NCBI GenBank assembly: GCA_018105865.1
Contig: CM030872.1
Location: 10,196,629 to 10,260,628, forward strand
Source: Metaphire vulgaris
Lineage: Eukaryota > Annelida > Clitellata > Crassiclitellata > Megascolecidae
Direction of reading: 5' to 3'
DNA: 64,000 nt
This document shows, piece after piece, positions 24,850 through 47,082 of this stretch; position 1 is the stretch's first letter; every line of letters starts with the position of its first letter. The position numbers were made by a program, and so were the translations under genes. The notes beneath the pieces were generated by a model. That model was not told the DNA's origin. It worked only from the letters and a program-made list of their open reading frames with translations, and made no database searches.

Positions 24850-25140
24850 ACCTACAATAGCTCTTTCACTCTCCCATACTCAGACAGTTCTTGGCACCCG
24901 TATTTTCTCAGTAGAGGGCCCCATGCTATGGGATTCGTTGCCACAGCACGTGAGCACTGAAAACTCTCTATTAAATTCTACAATAAAATTGAAAACCCGA
25001 TTAACCGCCATCGGTTGTCATCTAGTTGTCCAGTTTGATATCCTGGATTTGGCTCTGCTTCTTGTTGGCTCGGATTGGTGCGCCTCCGACTAATGATTCT
25101 ATACATCATAAAGTGGCGCTATACGAGCTGATGATTCTGA
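24850..25140 (+). pseudogene. LINE 3' fragment
   Basis: LGTRIFSVEGPMLWDSLPQH, then LNSTIKLKTRL, is the common C-terminal tail of jockey/CR1-like reverse transcriptase ORFs (xFSVxGPxLWNSLP). The 3' end GTGGCGCTATACGAGCTGATG with a short ATTCTGATAGG tail follows at 25106. Confidence 0.75.
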
Positions 25141-25469
25141 TAGGAATGAACAAGTATAGGCACCTGAAAACACTCGCAATTTAACTAAAGCCGCTTCGAT
25201 TATAATTTAAGTTCTGCTAAACAGCAGGAAAATGAGCTACACAATCCCAAACGCGGTTTTAGCAATAATATTAGTAATACTTTATTTTTATTATTTTATT
25301 TTTAACGACCATAATACTAATAATCCGGTTCAACGTTTCGACGGAATCGATGGGTCCGGCTTATCGATGACCTCTGACTTTTCATAGACTTTTATAATTG
25401 TTAGATATCTATGCGAGCAAGAGCATGTGTGACCAAATACTAAATAGAGAAATAGACACTACATAAAAA

Positions 25470-25812
25470 AGGTAAAGGTAGTCCCATACTCGATTTCGAG
25501 CGTAGGGGCCGGCGCTGATCTCCGGTTACTAGGCAAGCAGCAACGCAGGTGGCTTGCGCCATTAATCTAGAGTAGGTTGCCATTACTTTCTCTAGACCCA
25601 CGTTTTACCCTTCGCAACTTAACGCTGCTAGTAGAGCCTGCTACCAATTTATCGACGCCTAAGCGATGAACGTCTTGGTTGGCCTCCGGCACCACGGCTA
25701 GATCCCGGGATGGTCACCCATCCAAGTACTAACCGCACTCGACGTTGCTTAACTTCGGTGTTCTGACGGGAACCGATCGCACAGCGCCAAGTAGGCCGGG
25801 TTAGGCAAGGCA
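25470..25812 (-). mobile_element. 5S-rRNA-derived SINE (SINE3 type)
   Basis: Read on the minus strand, the head holds a 5S rRNA-like region: GAAGTTAAGCAACGTCG (A box) and GGTTAGTACTTGGATGGG with GTGACC (C box), the internal Pol III promoter. A body of about 200 bases ends GAGTATGGGACTACCTTTACC. Not a working 5S gene: the 5' and 3' stems do not pair as in 5S. Confidence 0.88.
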
Positions 25813-25834
25813 ACACCATCCAGGACCAAAACAG

Positions 25835-26023
25835 CAGTGGCGTCGCCAGGAATTTTTGGTTGGGGGGGGCAAAAGGGGTCTGGCGTGTCAGATTCCTTAC
25901 CCACCCCTACCCCCCCCTTCACAAAAACTTTCTCACCGGATTTGCGCGAATCTAGTAGGTGGTCTGGGGCAGGTTGGGGGACAGTTGCCCCATTTGCCCC
26001 CCCCCCCCGTGGCGACGCTAATG
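25835..26023. mobile_element. hAT-like MITE, GGCGTCGCCA family
   Basis: TSD CAAAACAG perfect. Ends CAGTGGCGTCGCCA and CATTAGCGTCGCCA (complement). Interior TTGCGCGAATCTAGTAGGTG is shared, inverted, with 43949-44146. Confidence 0.92.
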
Positions 26024-26409
26024 CAAAACAGCACATGCGATATTACAACGTGTCCCAACTCATGACCATGGATTTCTTCACTTTAAATTTTAAATCCAAT
26101 TCCACAAATTCATTTGTGCAAATATCGATCGAGCATGTGCTGCATGCCAAATATAGAGTGTGACACAAATAAGATATCATCAGCATACATTATAAATATA
26201 GTGCTATAAAAGTGCTAAATCATTATTTCTATGTCGCCAGCGACTGCTACCAGATGGCGCTAAGTCGAACTGTTCAAAGTAATAAAGGAATTAAATGTTT
26301 TCGACATCGATTTTTGTTCTTTTAGTGAAAGTATTGAAATCGTCTGAAGATAGCTTAAACAGGTAACTAGTTTCTTATTGCGACTATATAAATTAATTGA
26401 TTTCTATTA

Positions 26410-26505
26410 GGCAAAAGTAGTCCCATACTCGAACGAGCCTAGTCCTGCGCTGATCTCCGTGTACTAGGCAAGCAGCGACGCAGGTGGCTTACGCCATTAA
26501 CAACA
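26410..26505 (-). mobile_element. 5S-SINE tail fragment
   Basis: GTAGTCCCATACTCGAACGA, GCGCTGATCTCCG and GCAGGTGGCTTACGCC repeat the tail of 25470-25812. Truncated. Confidence 0.8.
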
Positions 26506-26829
26506 GCGTCATTTGGGAACGTGGCCCCCAAGGAAACGAAGGACACTGCACGTCACTGACTTATGCATTTTTGCATTACAAACTACATTTTACATAAATT
26601 TAATATTAATATATTTTCGCATCACACACGGCCATCTTGGTCCTTTGTCTGAAATTTTGGCGCGTTCGCCATCTTGGTCATTTGTTTCTCCCATTGCTGT
26701 TCCCAAGCGGTCTTGCTTTTGATAATTCCAATAACTCCTTGCCATCCAAGCGGTCTTGCTTTCGATAATTCCAATAACTCCTTGCCAATCTACATACAAT
26801 TTTAAAGTGGGACCCTCGCCTTGTGCACT

Positions 26830-27480
26830 AAGTACAGTAAGATTTATTCGATGTGGAGGGGTCTCAGTCGTCGCTATTATCCTTGCAGATGACATCCAGG
26901 GACGTCATTTGGGAGGGGGCAGGGGCATTTGCCCCCCCCCTGATTTTTAGGAAAAAATATTTTTCGCCAATGTTTTTGTGTTATTTAGTTTTTTCATTTT
27001 TTTCAGATTTTTTAGAATTTTACATGGCAATTGGCTGGCTAAATAAATAGGTAAAATAATACAATGCAAACTTGCCAGATGAAAAGTGGTTTTGCCCCCC
27101 CCTCCCATCTGAAAAACAGTGAAATGACGTCTCTGGTGACATCAACGTGAATCCTGGCCCTCGTTCTTCAGAACTTCTTCTGTCTCTCAACCAGATCAAA
27201 CTGTGGCATTTGAACATTGCTTAGGTTCAGGGAAAATCCGCTCCTCTACAATTTCTGGTAATCGATATTTCTTTGGATATCTAATTGTAATGATGAAGTC
27301 AAGCAGAGTTTGTAATAATGGATGGATACTTTAATATGGAATTTAATGGTGAAAACAAATGATGGGATGTCTTAGCATTTTTGAATCAGGCAGATCTGGT
27401 CATTATGGATAGTTGGCTTCCTAAAGATGTCGACTACACGTTTTGTAATGGCAATATGTCAGCTATCTGCAGAGCCATAC
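26830..27480 (+). pseudogene. 5'-end fragment of a related LINE with 2A-like motif
   Basis: A hydrophobic run (GGVSVVAIILA) leads to DDINVNPGP (NPGP at 27150-27161), the pattern of the 2A ribosome-skipping peptide known at the start of some sea-urchin CR1-like LINEs. Here the usual Glu is Asn. Endonuclease remains follow (LNQIKLWHLN; later GYFNMEFN and SWLPKDVDYTF, matching GDLNIEFN and SFLPVGMSYSF of the LINE at 37080). An in-frame TGA and TAG show decay. A hAT-like element (26897-27135) splits the 2A region; the frame closes when it and one target copy are removed. Confidence 0.75.
26897..27135. mobile_element. hAT-like MITE inside LINE fragment
   Basis: TSD ATGACATC / GTGACATC. Ends CAGGGACGTCATTT and CAGAGACGTCATTT (complement). 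G/C runs near both ends. It splits the 2A-like region of the LINE piece. Confidence 0.88.
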
Positions 27481-28007
27481 AAAGCCATAATTGCGCCCTG
27501 TGCCTAGCATTAATCTGGCTCCCCACCCTCAATATTTTTTACCTAGATAGATTTTAATAGGTCTATTACAGCAATAATAGGTCTATAATTATGAGACATT
27601 GATATAACTAATAATTCATATAAGCGCCATTTTTGCATTTGCATTCCTTACGGTTCTTTTCACTTCATAAATAAATCATGAAATGTTTAATAAGTAGTAA
27701 AAATCACTTGTTTATTTACCTCCATTACAAGTATGAAGAAGACAAGTATACAATTTTACCACTTCCTCAATTAATTTGCCATCATTTGCTAAATTTAATT
27801 TCATTTGCTTGCGGCCCACCTAGCCTTCAAAAGTCAGCAATGTTGCCCCTGGTTGAAAAACTTCGAAGACACCTGGTTTAGATTTTAGTGAAACTTTTCA
27901 ATTTTAATTTTTACTGCTCACAATCCCATATTTTTTGTCAAGATCACATTTTTTGGCTATTTTGTTGAATGTTTATTTATTCAGGTCACGTACAACAAGT
28001 CGACAAC

Positions 28008-28104
28008 ATGCCAAATAAAGGAAAACACAAATTGAAGTCTTTCAGAATGAATCTTGTGAAAGACAACACTGTTACACAAATTAATACCAACATTCTCAGA
28101 AAAT
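28008..28104 (+). CDS. Possible first coding exon of the propeller gene
   Basis: ATG at 28008 opens MPNKGKHKLKSFRMNLVKDN and runs 32 codons to a candidate donor AAAT|GTAATC, leaving phase 1 as needed by the exon at 30230. A (GAT)n run follows at once. The phase match alone has a one-in-three chance of being accidental, and more exons could lie between. Offered only as a candidate start. Confidence 0.25.
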
Positions 28105-28127
28105 GTAATCAGTTTTGCCTTGTTTTC

Positions 28128-28171
<44 letters not shown>
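28128..28171. repeat. (GAT)n microsatellite
   Basis: About 14 pure GAT units just before the outer hAT-like element. Confidence 0.98.
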
Positions 28172-28255
28172 AACTGAGTTTAGAGTAGCAGTTCACAAAC
28201 TTTTAAAAAATTGTGTCCATAGCAAAAATGTTAACTTTGCATGTACCCTCTAGGT

Positions 28256-28734
28256 CAGTGGCATGCTAAGGGGCAGTGTTTATTCTATAGTTTATTTCTC
28301 CCCCCAACAAAGAGTTTTAAAATGCCCCCTCCCCCAATTTTTCAAAATGTTGGCTGGGGGATGGAAATTCCCCCCCCCCCAAGTGTGGACTAAGAGCTTG
28401 TCTCCCAAAACATTTCAAAATCCCCCCCATGTCAAGGTGGCTAGAATAAACACTGCTGAAGGGGTCCAGTGGGGTGGTTGTCCAGGGCATCCACCAGGTG
28501 GGGGCATCCAAATGATAGGTCAAGTATGGGTATGTGCTATATAAATTGCAAATTTTAAGAAAAAAGAGAAGCAAGAAATTCTTGTTTGACATGGTGACGT
28601 TTTTTGCTTTTTCTATTAAAAACCTGAAAATTTTAGATGTGCCGTGTCTAACTGTCTATTATGGAAAATGTTGGCTACGGTTTTCCACCTTGAACAACTT
28701 GGCCTGGGGCATAACCAGCTTCTGCATGCCACTG
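28256..28734. mobile_element. hAT-like element, middle of a triple nest
   Basis: Inverted ends CAGTGGCATGC (11/11). TSD CTCTAGGT / CCCTAGGC, 6 of 8. Holds 28274-28455. Confidence 0.75.
28274..28455. mobile_element. hAT-like MITE, innermost of a triple nest
   Basis: Ends CAGTGTTTATTCTATAG and CAGTGTTTATTCTAG (complement); flanks CTAAGGGG / CTGAAGGGG. Same family as 734-890, with the same GGAAATTCCCCC phrases. Confidence 0.75.
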
Positions 28735-29384
28735 CCCTAGGCACATACATCACCCCTCTTGCCGTTGCCCCACTCACTCAGTTTTCGGTGTTTCTTTGCT
28801 TATTTTAATAATTTCATAGGTTGACATAACGAAAATGACCGCTGATTTTTAGTCCTTAAGTCTTTAATACGGTGACCAGGCAACTGCCAACCAAGGCTTC
28901 ATGTGTCTAAGCCATTTTGTCTCACATTCACTTTCTTTCTGTCCACTGAAAGATACATTTACTGTTTGCAATTGCACCTCTCTTTGTATATATTATATCT
29001 TTTTTTATTTGTATATCATTATATCTTTTTTCTTTGCAATTTTTTGATTTCTTGTTTTTCTTCATGTACCGTCAGGCTCACGTACCCCTAGGAGTATGCG
29101 TACCACCAGTTGGGAACCTCTGGTTTAGAGTGGTTCAGTATTATCTGCCCTGTAAGAACCACTCTGTTCCACCCATCACTTTTAAGTCACTATGAACTAT
29201 TTTACTGTTAAAAATGTCAGAAATCTGAGTAACAACAGCATGTTGTCTATACTTAGAAGAAGTCAAGAGGAGTTTTCATCAAGGTTATGCAGAGTACTGT
29301 GGCTGCCTGCCTCGGTTTTGCTTTTAAGTAGTATTGTAGTAGCGAATAGTAGTATATAAAGCTATACAATGAATATTTACTGGC

Positions 29385-29815
29385 ACCATGGTTTAGCAGG
29401 TATAAGGGCGGGAAGTTTACAGAGCAGTAACAACACTGGATGATGGATCAGGTCTTGGGTTTGATTTCCACAGAAGCCCTAAGGCTGACTCGACCTTACT
29501 CGCTAGAGGGCAGTGGTAAACTGAGGAGCATTGTTAAGCTGCGAGGTAAAACGTGGGTCTGGGGTACATCCATATAGTACATACACCAAAAAAGGCATAT
29601 TTTCAACCCCCTCCCTTGTTGCACTTAGTGTACATAGGAAAAATCCGACCCCCCTCAGTGCATACATACTATATGGATGGACCCTTGGGGAAAGAAATGG
29701 CAACCATCCCAGATTAATGGATTATGCCATCTACAGTGTACATCACTGATTGCTGAGGCTGGAGATAAGTTCCAGAACCCAACTTGAGTATGGGACCTGC
29801 CTTTACCTTTAGCAG
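29385..29815 (+). mobile_element. tRNA-derived SINE sharing the 5S-SINE body
   Basis: Head with an A-box-like TGGTTTAGCAGG and a B-box-like TGGGTTTGATTTCC. After 29515 the body (TTAAGCTGCGAGGTAAAACG, then AATGGCAACC, GAGTATGGGACC, CCTTTACC) matches the body of the 5S-headed SINE at 25470. A foldback element (29562-29684) interrupts it. Confidence 0.75.
29562..29684. mobile_element. Foldback element in SINE
   Basis: Inverted arms CATCCATATAGTACATACAC (29568-29587) and, on the complement, CATCCATATAGTATGTATGC (29660-29679). The middle has CCCTCCCTTG. A one-armed copy starts at 42252 and a diverged middle lies at 9930-10000. Confidence 0.75.
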
Positions 29816-30229
29816 ATATGAAGTGAAGCACCATAAATTTGAAATAACGGTTATTCACTGTGTATTTGTTGGACTATAATGTGATGCACAATTGCACATC
29901 TCTAAGGTGAAGTTTGCTTTGGTGAGAGGTTTTTGTATGGGCCGAGCCACTTTTTCATTTCTTCATGGATGATTCTTCAGATGATTTTTGTCTCAGGCAT
30001 TCTTACAGGCTGTTGATACATGCCTCATAAGTGTGAGAATAATCAGAGCATCCTGTCAAGTGGGGTTATATGTTGGATACAAATGGCATTGACAAGAGTG
30101 AATGGCAGTTAAGCAAGACCTCTATTACTATGGCAGTGACAGAAAATGTGTTTGCCTGCATAGTTAGGGAGTTATTATCAACTAATCTAATAAATGCATT
30201 GATTAATATTGTGGTGTTATAATTCACAG

Positions 30230-41278
<11,049 letters not shown>

Positions 41279-41835
41279 ACAAATTGAACTTAGACATGGA
41301 AGAAAATGGAAGATGTTTATAAATGTTGTTTTCATTCATGTGTAAACATGTTTTTATTTAAAAACTCTGCATAAAGACATCGGAGAATAGTTCTGTTCTC
41401 AATATAACACATCTTCTCTGATCCAGAAGTAATAAGTGCCTTTCTCAGATTGTCACATTCTTGCGGCACAATTTGTTTGATACAGTATCTAGCGCTGGTG
41501 ACAGAAATTTACATTGAAAAGTGTCGTATCGTTTCTCCGGTAGTCTACTGATGGGACTCTTCCAAAACACTTGGAAAGCACATCTGCCACGCTCGTCAAA
41601 CATTTTGAATACTATACAAAATTTAACTAACATTTGTGATTTTGTTAAAGAAACAGTGCTTGTGCTTGTAAGACTTGTGAGATTGAGTTGCTTAGGCCCG
41701 TAGCACAAGACATTTTAATATTTGCGTAATAGGATTTCCATGTTCTAACTATGCTTACTTCCAGCCTGCTCCAGGCACAGAATTTTGAATGCTGTTCAGA
41801 CTAATCAAATTGATACCTAGCACTTCACCTGGATT

Positions 41836-41999
41836 CAGGGATGTAGCCAGGCATTGGCAGGATTTTAGGTTGGGGGAGGGGGGAGGCCAAGATTCACTCC
41901 TCTTTCTTCCTTTGAGCACACAATGCCATTTTTGTTTGAATTCATTGGGGGGCTAGCTTCTGGCTTGGGGGCTCAAGCCCATTCCTAGCTACGTCCCTG
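41836..41999. mobile_element. hAT-like MITE
   Basis: 164 bp. TSD CCTGGATT / CCTGGAGT. Ends CAGGGATGTAGCCAGG and CAGGGACGTAGCTAGG (complement). Confidence 0.88.
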
Positions 42000-42243
42000 C
42001 CTGGAGTTACAAAATTTGTGAATTTATGTGTAAATATTCTTATTGGCAATCTACTCGGCCATTTGTCGCATAGTAAGTGGAGATTGGAAATTGTGATGAG
42101 TATGATGTTGAGATGTGTTATATTAAATAGGCTTTACTGTGAATGTCTTATTTGGAATCATCTTTTACTGTTTGCATGATGCAGGTGTGAGGTTTTCAGT
42201 GTTTGCAAATGCAATCTGGCATTCTACAAAACAGATTGGCTCA

Positions 42244-42330
42244 AAGGTTATCATCCATATAGTACGTACGCAAGAAAGGCATATTTTCAGCCACTCTCCG
42301 TTGCAAACACCATACATACAGGTCACAAAT
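42244..42330. mobile_element. One-armed copy of the foldback element
   Basis: CATCCATATAGTACGTACGC then AAAGGCATATTTTCA match the left half of 29562-29684. The right arm is lost. Confidence 0.6.
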
Positions 42331-42815
42331 TCTCCAAAATATAACCTTTTCGGTGTGCCATGGGTAATTTCAAGGGCGATGTGAAAATTTTTGGAATTTT
42401 AAACAATTTTACAATGAGAAACTTGATAAATGATAAAAATGTTAATTTCTTCATCTATAGAATGTATAGATTCGGTACTAACTAGAGTCTAAATAATTAA
42501 AAGCTCCATGCAAGAAGGGTACCACCAACGAAGAATGTCTTAATATGCTAACATCAATTGTTTAAAAACATTGATATTCAATTGTTATTGGTTGCATTCT
42601 GGATAGAAATTTGAATGATTTGTGATTTTGTAAATAGCAGTTGAATCACACATTATATGTTGTGTGAAGTTGAAAGCATTGTATTGTTTTGTTATGGTAG
42701 TTGGAATTGACTTTCATTGCGTTAACATTTATATTCATTAGATGCTGTTCATAGAGTTGGGTTGTGTTCATGTGACATTTGTGGAATGTGATTTATAATT
42801 TTTTTTACTTGATTG

Positions 42816-43084
42816 CAGGGGCTTCTATCCCTATTTAAGGCGGGCACAGCTGCGCCCAGAAAAAGGGGGGGGGGAATATTTTGCTACTAATCTGAACTGA
42901 ACCGAGACTGATATTGATTCAAAATAACACGGACCGTGACGTAATCAATGATAGCTATGCCTAACACAAAGGATAAAAAGCTGAATATAATACTACCTAA
43001 GTCTATAAGGGAGCTAATTAACAGGGGGAATTTGGAATTTTGGGGGAATTGAGCCCGGCTGCACGGGTGGGATAGAAGCCGCTG
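42816..43084. mobile_element. hAT-like MITE
   Basis: TSD CTTGATTG perfect (42808-42815, 43085-43092). Ends CAGGGGCTTCTATCCC and CAGCGGCTTCTATCCC (complement). Confidence 0.92.
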
Positions 43085-43092
43085 CTTGATTG

Positions 43093-45055
43093 GACATTGG
43101 TAAAAAGTGATGCTGATTGGACATCATTATGTGATCTGTGGATACAAAAAGGAAATAAATAATTATGAATAATTATCCAAGTTGGATTGTATTTTGTAAT
43201 GTCAAATTGTTTTCTTTTTCTTTGGATTTTAAATAAATATTTTGGAAAATATTCAGGGTGTACTCTCTTTCAGTAACTACCGGTAGTAAAAGACCACGTC
43301 TTTCCACCTTTACATACATCTAAACAAAGAATTTGGAAATATTTTGGTACAGTAGGCCTACATCAATTTTTATGCACTCCATCATTTCTTGAAAATTAAA
43401 AATCTTTGAAAAAAATCAATATACAACAGTCAGTTCCATGAGGTCATTCATTAAGAAAGAAAATACTTTAAAAAACATAAACTGATGATTATAAAGCAGT
43501 AAGTTTCTTAGTCACTCACACCCAGCATCACTTTCATTTACATCCATAAATACTGTACATTGTCCTCGTGTGCTACATCATCTGGTGGAGATAATCCAGT
43601 AAAAAAACTATGACAACGATGAGGGATGTATTCCATTGACTTCTTCAGTTCTGCACTTTTTATAGGTAGGCCTACTGCTTTGGTGTATTTGTTTTTCAAA
43701 GCAATCTTTGTTTCCCTTTCTTTTTATGGAGGCTGAGGATTTTCAAACTTTCGAGCTCATTATGAGTGTAACGAACAATCACTGTGAAGTACTTATCCTT
43801 GTCAGTGAATTTTTCTGATTTCTACCTTTTGCCACCAACATATTTTGTGACAGATTAGACAATCACGCTATCCAACGTGAGATAAAAGTGTTATTAAAAT
43901 CTTAATGCTTCTGCAAGAACCTCCCCACTAGGCCCTACTGTTGCAAATCATTAGCGTCGCCACGGGGGGGGGGGGGCAAATGGGGGCAACTGCCCCCCCC
44001 CAACCTGCCCCAGACCACCTACCAGATTCGCGCAAATCCGGTGAGAAGTTTTTTTTTTGTGAAGGGGGTAGGGGTGGGTAAGGAATCTGACACTCCAGAC
44101 CCCTTTTGTCCCCCCCCCCAACCAAAAATTCCTGGCGACGCCACTGTTGCAAATGCACGTCATATGAAATGGTATTTAGGACAGAATAATATATTATGCT
44201 TTGTCTATTATTATTCTTTTCAAAGAAAGTTGAGGATTCCGATTCTTGAAAGAATATAACCACTTATTCCAGCCTTAGGCTACAGGTGTTTTTATAGACG
44301 TTTTCGTTGTGCTTCCATTGGCAGCAAGATCGTAAGCGAGATGACGCAGATCATAGATTCAAAAGTCAAGCATTAATTCTTAATTTTTTTCGAGTTCAAC
44401 AGGAATACATATGAGAATGTATGTTGATTCAATTTTTCTTCAACATATTAAACATATTGCATCTCAAATAATAGCCGGAATCGTTCGCAGCGAGATTAAA
44501 GACACACTTGTTTAGGATCTCATTTAAGTGCAATGTGTAAAGCGCTTCGCTAAGTCCGCCTTTACTATAGCGCTATAAAAATTGACATAATAGGCAATCT
44601 TAATACAAATCAGTACTAATTTACTCTTAATGACAATGTGCATTCTAAGTAAGACGCTGAAGTAAGACGCGTTCCAATTCAGGCAACTTGACTTTTCCAT
44701 ATAAGGCAACAGCTGGTACAACTTTTATTTATTGACATTGGCGCAGAATTGCAATAATGGAAAAAATATTTGCTCGATTTATTTCCAAACAAGCAAAGAA
44801 ATAGATATATCGCCATACATTTCAAGATACAAGCAAAGAATATCAAACACGAATGCCTATAATCGTATATCATTTTAGTACAGAATTCATATATTAAAAA
44901 GTAGAATTGGAAATAACAAGCTATTAAGGGAACCTAGGTTCCCGCAAAACAGTAGCATGGTACAAAATAACAAGTTAAACTGTTAAATAAACCTCAAGTC
45001 ATATAAGAAACAATTAAATATCACTAAAACGGAAGGGACTATATACTCAACAACT
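43093..45055. other. Intergenic, no gene seen
   Basis: Apart from the MITE at 43949, AT-rich sequence with only short chance ORFs. Confidence 0.55.
43949..44146. mobile_element. hAT-like MITE, GGCGTCGCCA family, inverted
   Basis: TSD TTGCAAAT perfect. Same family as 25835-26023 in opposite orientation; long poly-C/G tracts of differing length. Confidence 0.92.
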
Positions 45056-45143
45056 GCTATAAGCAGGGGCGTAGCGACGGAGGGGGTATATCGGTATATA
45101 TTTACCCCCAAAATCAGTCTACCTTAAAGTTTTTTATGTGTAA

Positions 45144-45517
45144 CAGGCCCTCCGAGAGGGGGGCAGGGGGGGCAACTGCACAGGGGCCCGGCGGTCTGGA
45201 GGGGGCCCGGGCCGATGATGAATATGTATAATTAACAATAAAATGAATAATAACACTAAAGAACGGTTTTAAATGTCAGTTCAGCAGAGGGGCCCGGCGA
45301 GCACAAGGGGGCCCGGGACACAGTGCTAAATAAACGGCAGATGACGAGCAAAAAAAAAAAAAGGTCGTCAACATAAAAAGGTCGTACACAATTATAGTAA
45401 ACGGCTGACGAGCAAAAAAAAAAAAAAAAAAAAAAGGTCGTCAAGAAAAAATTATGACTTGTCAAGGGCCCGTCGGCCATTCTGCACAGGGGCCCGGAAT
45501 TTCTCTCGGAGGGCCTG
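45144..45517. mobile_element. hAT-like element nested in 45064-46715
   Basis: TSD ATGTGTAA perfect. Inverted ends CAGGCCCTCCGAGAG (15/15). Interior has GGGGCCCGG phrases and two long A runs flanked by GACGAGC and GGTCGTC. Confidence 0.92.
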
Positions 45518-45534
45518 ATGTGTAACTGTGTAAG

Positions 45535-46460
45535 CAAAGAAGGGAAATTAGAATAGAAGGAACAGATAAGCATCAAATAAACTGGATTACTAGAGAAATA
45601 AAAAAAAATTAAAAAGAGATAAAGAGAATTGGCTACAAAACACTTGCAAAGAAATACAAAACAACTACAGTGCCAACAGAATTCAGGAAATGTATAAAGG
45701 AATCAAAAAACTAAGTGACGACTATAACATGAAAGGAGCAATAATAAAAGATAAAAACGGGAGAATCTTAACAAATAACATGGAAATAACAGACAGATGG
45801 AGAGAGTATTACAAAGAATTATATACACACCAAAATGAGACAGACTCAACAGTGCTCCAAGAAATACCAAGCACGAATATTCAGGAGACTTCATCCAACA
45901 TCTTGAAAGAGGAAGTACAACAAGCAGTGAAAGAACTCAAGCGAAATAAAGCCCCTGGCATTGATAATATAACAACTGAACTAGTGAAAGCAGGAGGAGA
46001 AACACTTACAGACACCCTGTATGAACTAATTAATAAGATCTACGTACTACAACGAGACAGTGCCAGATGACTGGACAAAAGGAATTATCATACCAATATA
46101 CAAAGGAAAAGGAGACAAAGAATTATGCGATAACTATAGAGGAATAACTCTGCTCAGCATACCAGGAAAAGTCTTCACAAAGATTATACAAAAAAGAATC
46201 AGTAGTTATATAGAAAAGATAATGGGAGAAGAACAAGCAGGATTCAGACCTGGAAGAAGTACCATAGACCAACTCTTTACCTTAAGACAACTGATAGAAA
46301 AATACACAGAGGCAAATAAAACTGTATACATCAATTTCATCGATTACAAACAGGCTTTTGACTCAGTATGGCACGAAGGCTTATGGCAGGCTATGAGAAA
46401 CATTGGTATAGAAGAGAAACTAATAAATTTATGTGATTTACATGTGGTTATATGTGGTTT
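45535..46460 (+). pseudogene. LINE reverse transcriptase fragment inside a hAT-like element
   Basis: Truncated at both ends. The open parts read MYKGIKKLSDDYNMKGAI, then KRNKAPGIDNITTELVKAGG, and after a frameshift near 46045 PDDWTKGIIIPIYKGKGDKE, CDNYRGITLLSIPGKVF, EEQAGFRPGRSTIDQLF, IDYKQAFDSVWHEGLW. These are reverse transcriptase motifs 1 to 4; the YxDD motif is lost. Different family from the LINE at 36757. Confidence 0.9.
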
Positions 46461-46504
46461 ATAGTTAAGATTCATACCCACCCAAAATATCTATATACTC
46501 CCAA

Positions 46505-46683
46505 CAGTGGCGGCTCCACCGGGGGGACAGAGGGGCCCGTGCCCCCTATTGAGTGCCTGGCCCCCAGTGCCCCCCAGTTGGGACTTAATGCTACATACAT
46601 TAAACAACTAATGGTTGGCCCCCCATGATTAGAAGTTGCCAGCCCAACGGCCCCCTACTTGCCAAATCCTAGAGCCGCCACTG
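46505..46683. mobile_element. hAT-like MITE, CAGTGGCGGCTCCA family, nested
   Basis: TSD ACTCCCAA / CCTCCCAA. Ends CAGTGGCGGCTCCA and CAGTGGCGGCTCTA (complement). Close copy of 4270-4436. Confidence 0.9.
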
Positions 46684-47082
46684 CCTCCCAAATCAAATTC
46701 CTGGCCTCGCCTCTGGCTATAAGCAATTACGGAGTAGGCCTAGACGTTTAGGAGTCAAATGAAGTCAGAAGGAAATCGAATAGCCTGTCTTCATTAATAA
46801 TTATCTTTCCGGCCCAATTTTTTCTAGTCTTTGTCATCCTTACTAAGAGAATGCGAGAAATCGTTTTACTAGAAATTTAAGTTACACAAATTCTAGGTAA
46901 ATTAAGCCAAAATATCTAGGGTCAAGGCACCACTACAAGGTCCACGTATGACTTAAATTCACGCCGAGGTGATACCGTGATAGCCACACCGCAGTGAAAC
47001 CTGACCACGCTGAAATACCCACAGAGTTCAAATGCCAACTGCCTTCTAAAGCCTCTCACTTTCATATGCCCACCGCCAGTGC

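Larger units (their letters stand above)
28186..29122. mobile_element. hAT-like element, outermost of a triple nest
   Basis: TSD GTTTAGAG perfect (28178-28185, 29123-29130). Ends TAGCAGTTCACAAAC and CAGAGGTTCCCAAC (complement) with the GTACCCCTAGG phrase near the right end typical of hAT relics. Holds 28256-28734. Confidence 0.8.
45064..46715. mobile_element. hAT-like element, outer shell of nested stack
   Basis: TSD GCTATAAG perfect (45056-45063, 46716-46723). Ends CAGGGGCGTAGCGAC and CAGAGGCGAGGCC (complement). Almost all the interior is later insertions: 45144-45517, the LINE piece 45535-46460, and 46505-46683. Confidence 0.82.

Noticed and set aside
25690..25800. 5S rRNA gene
   Set aside because: Only the internal promoter region resembles 5S; the terminal stem is missing and a SINE body follows. 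Called a 5S-derived SINE.
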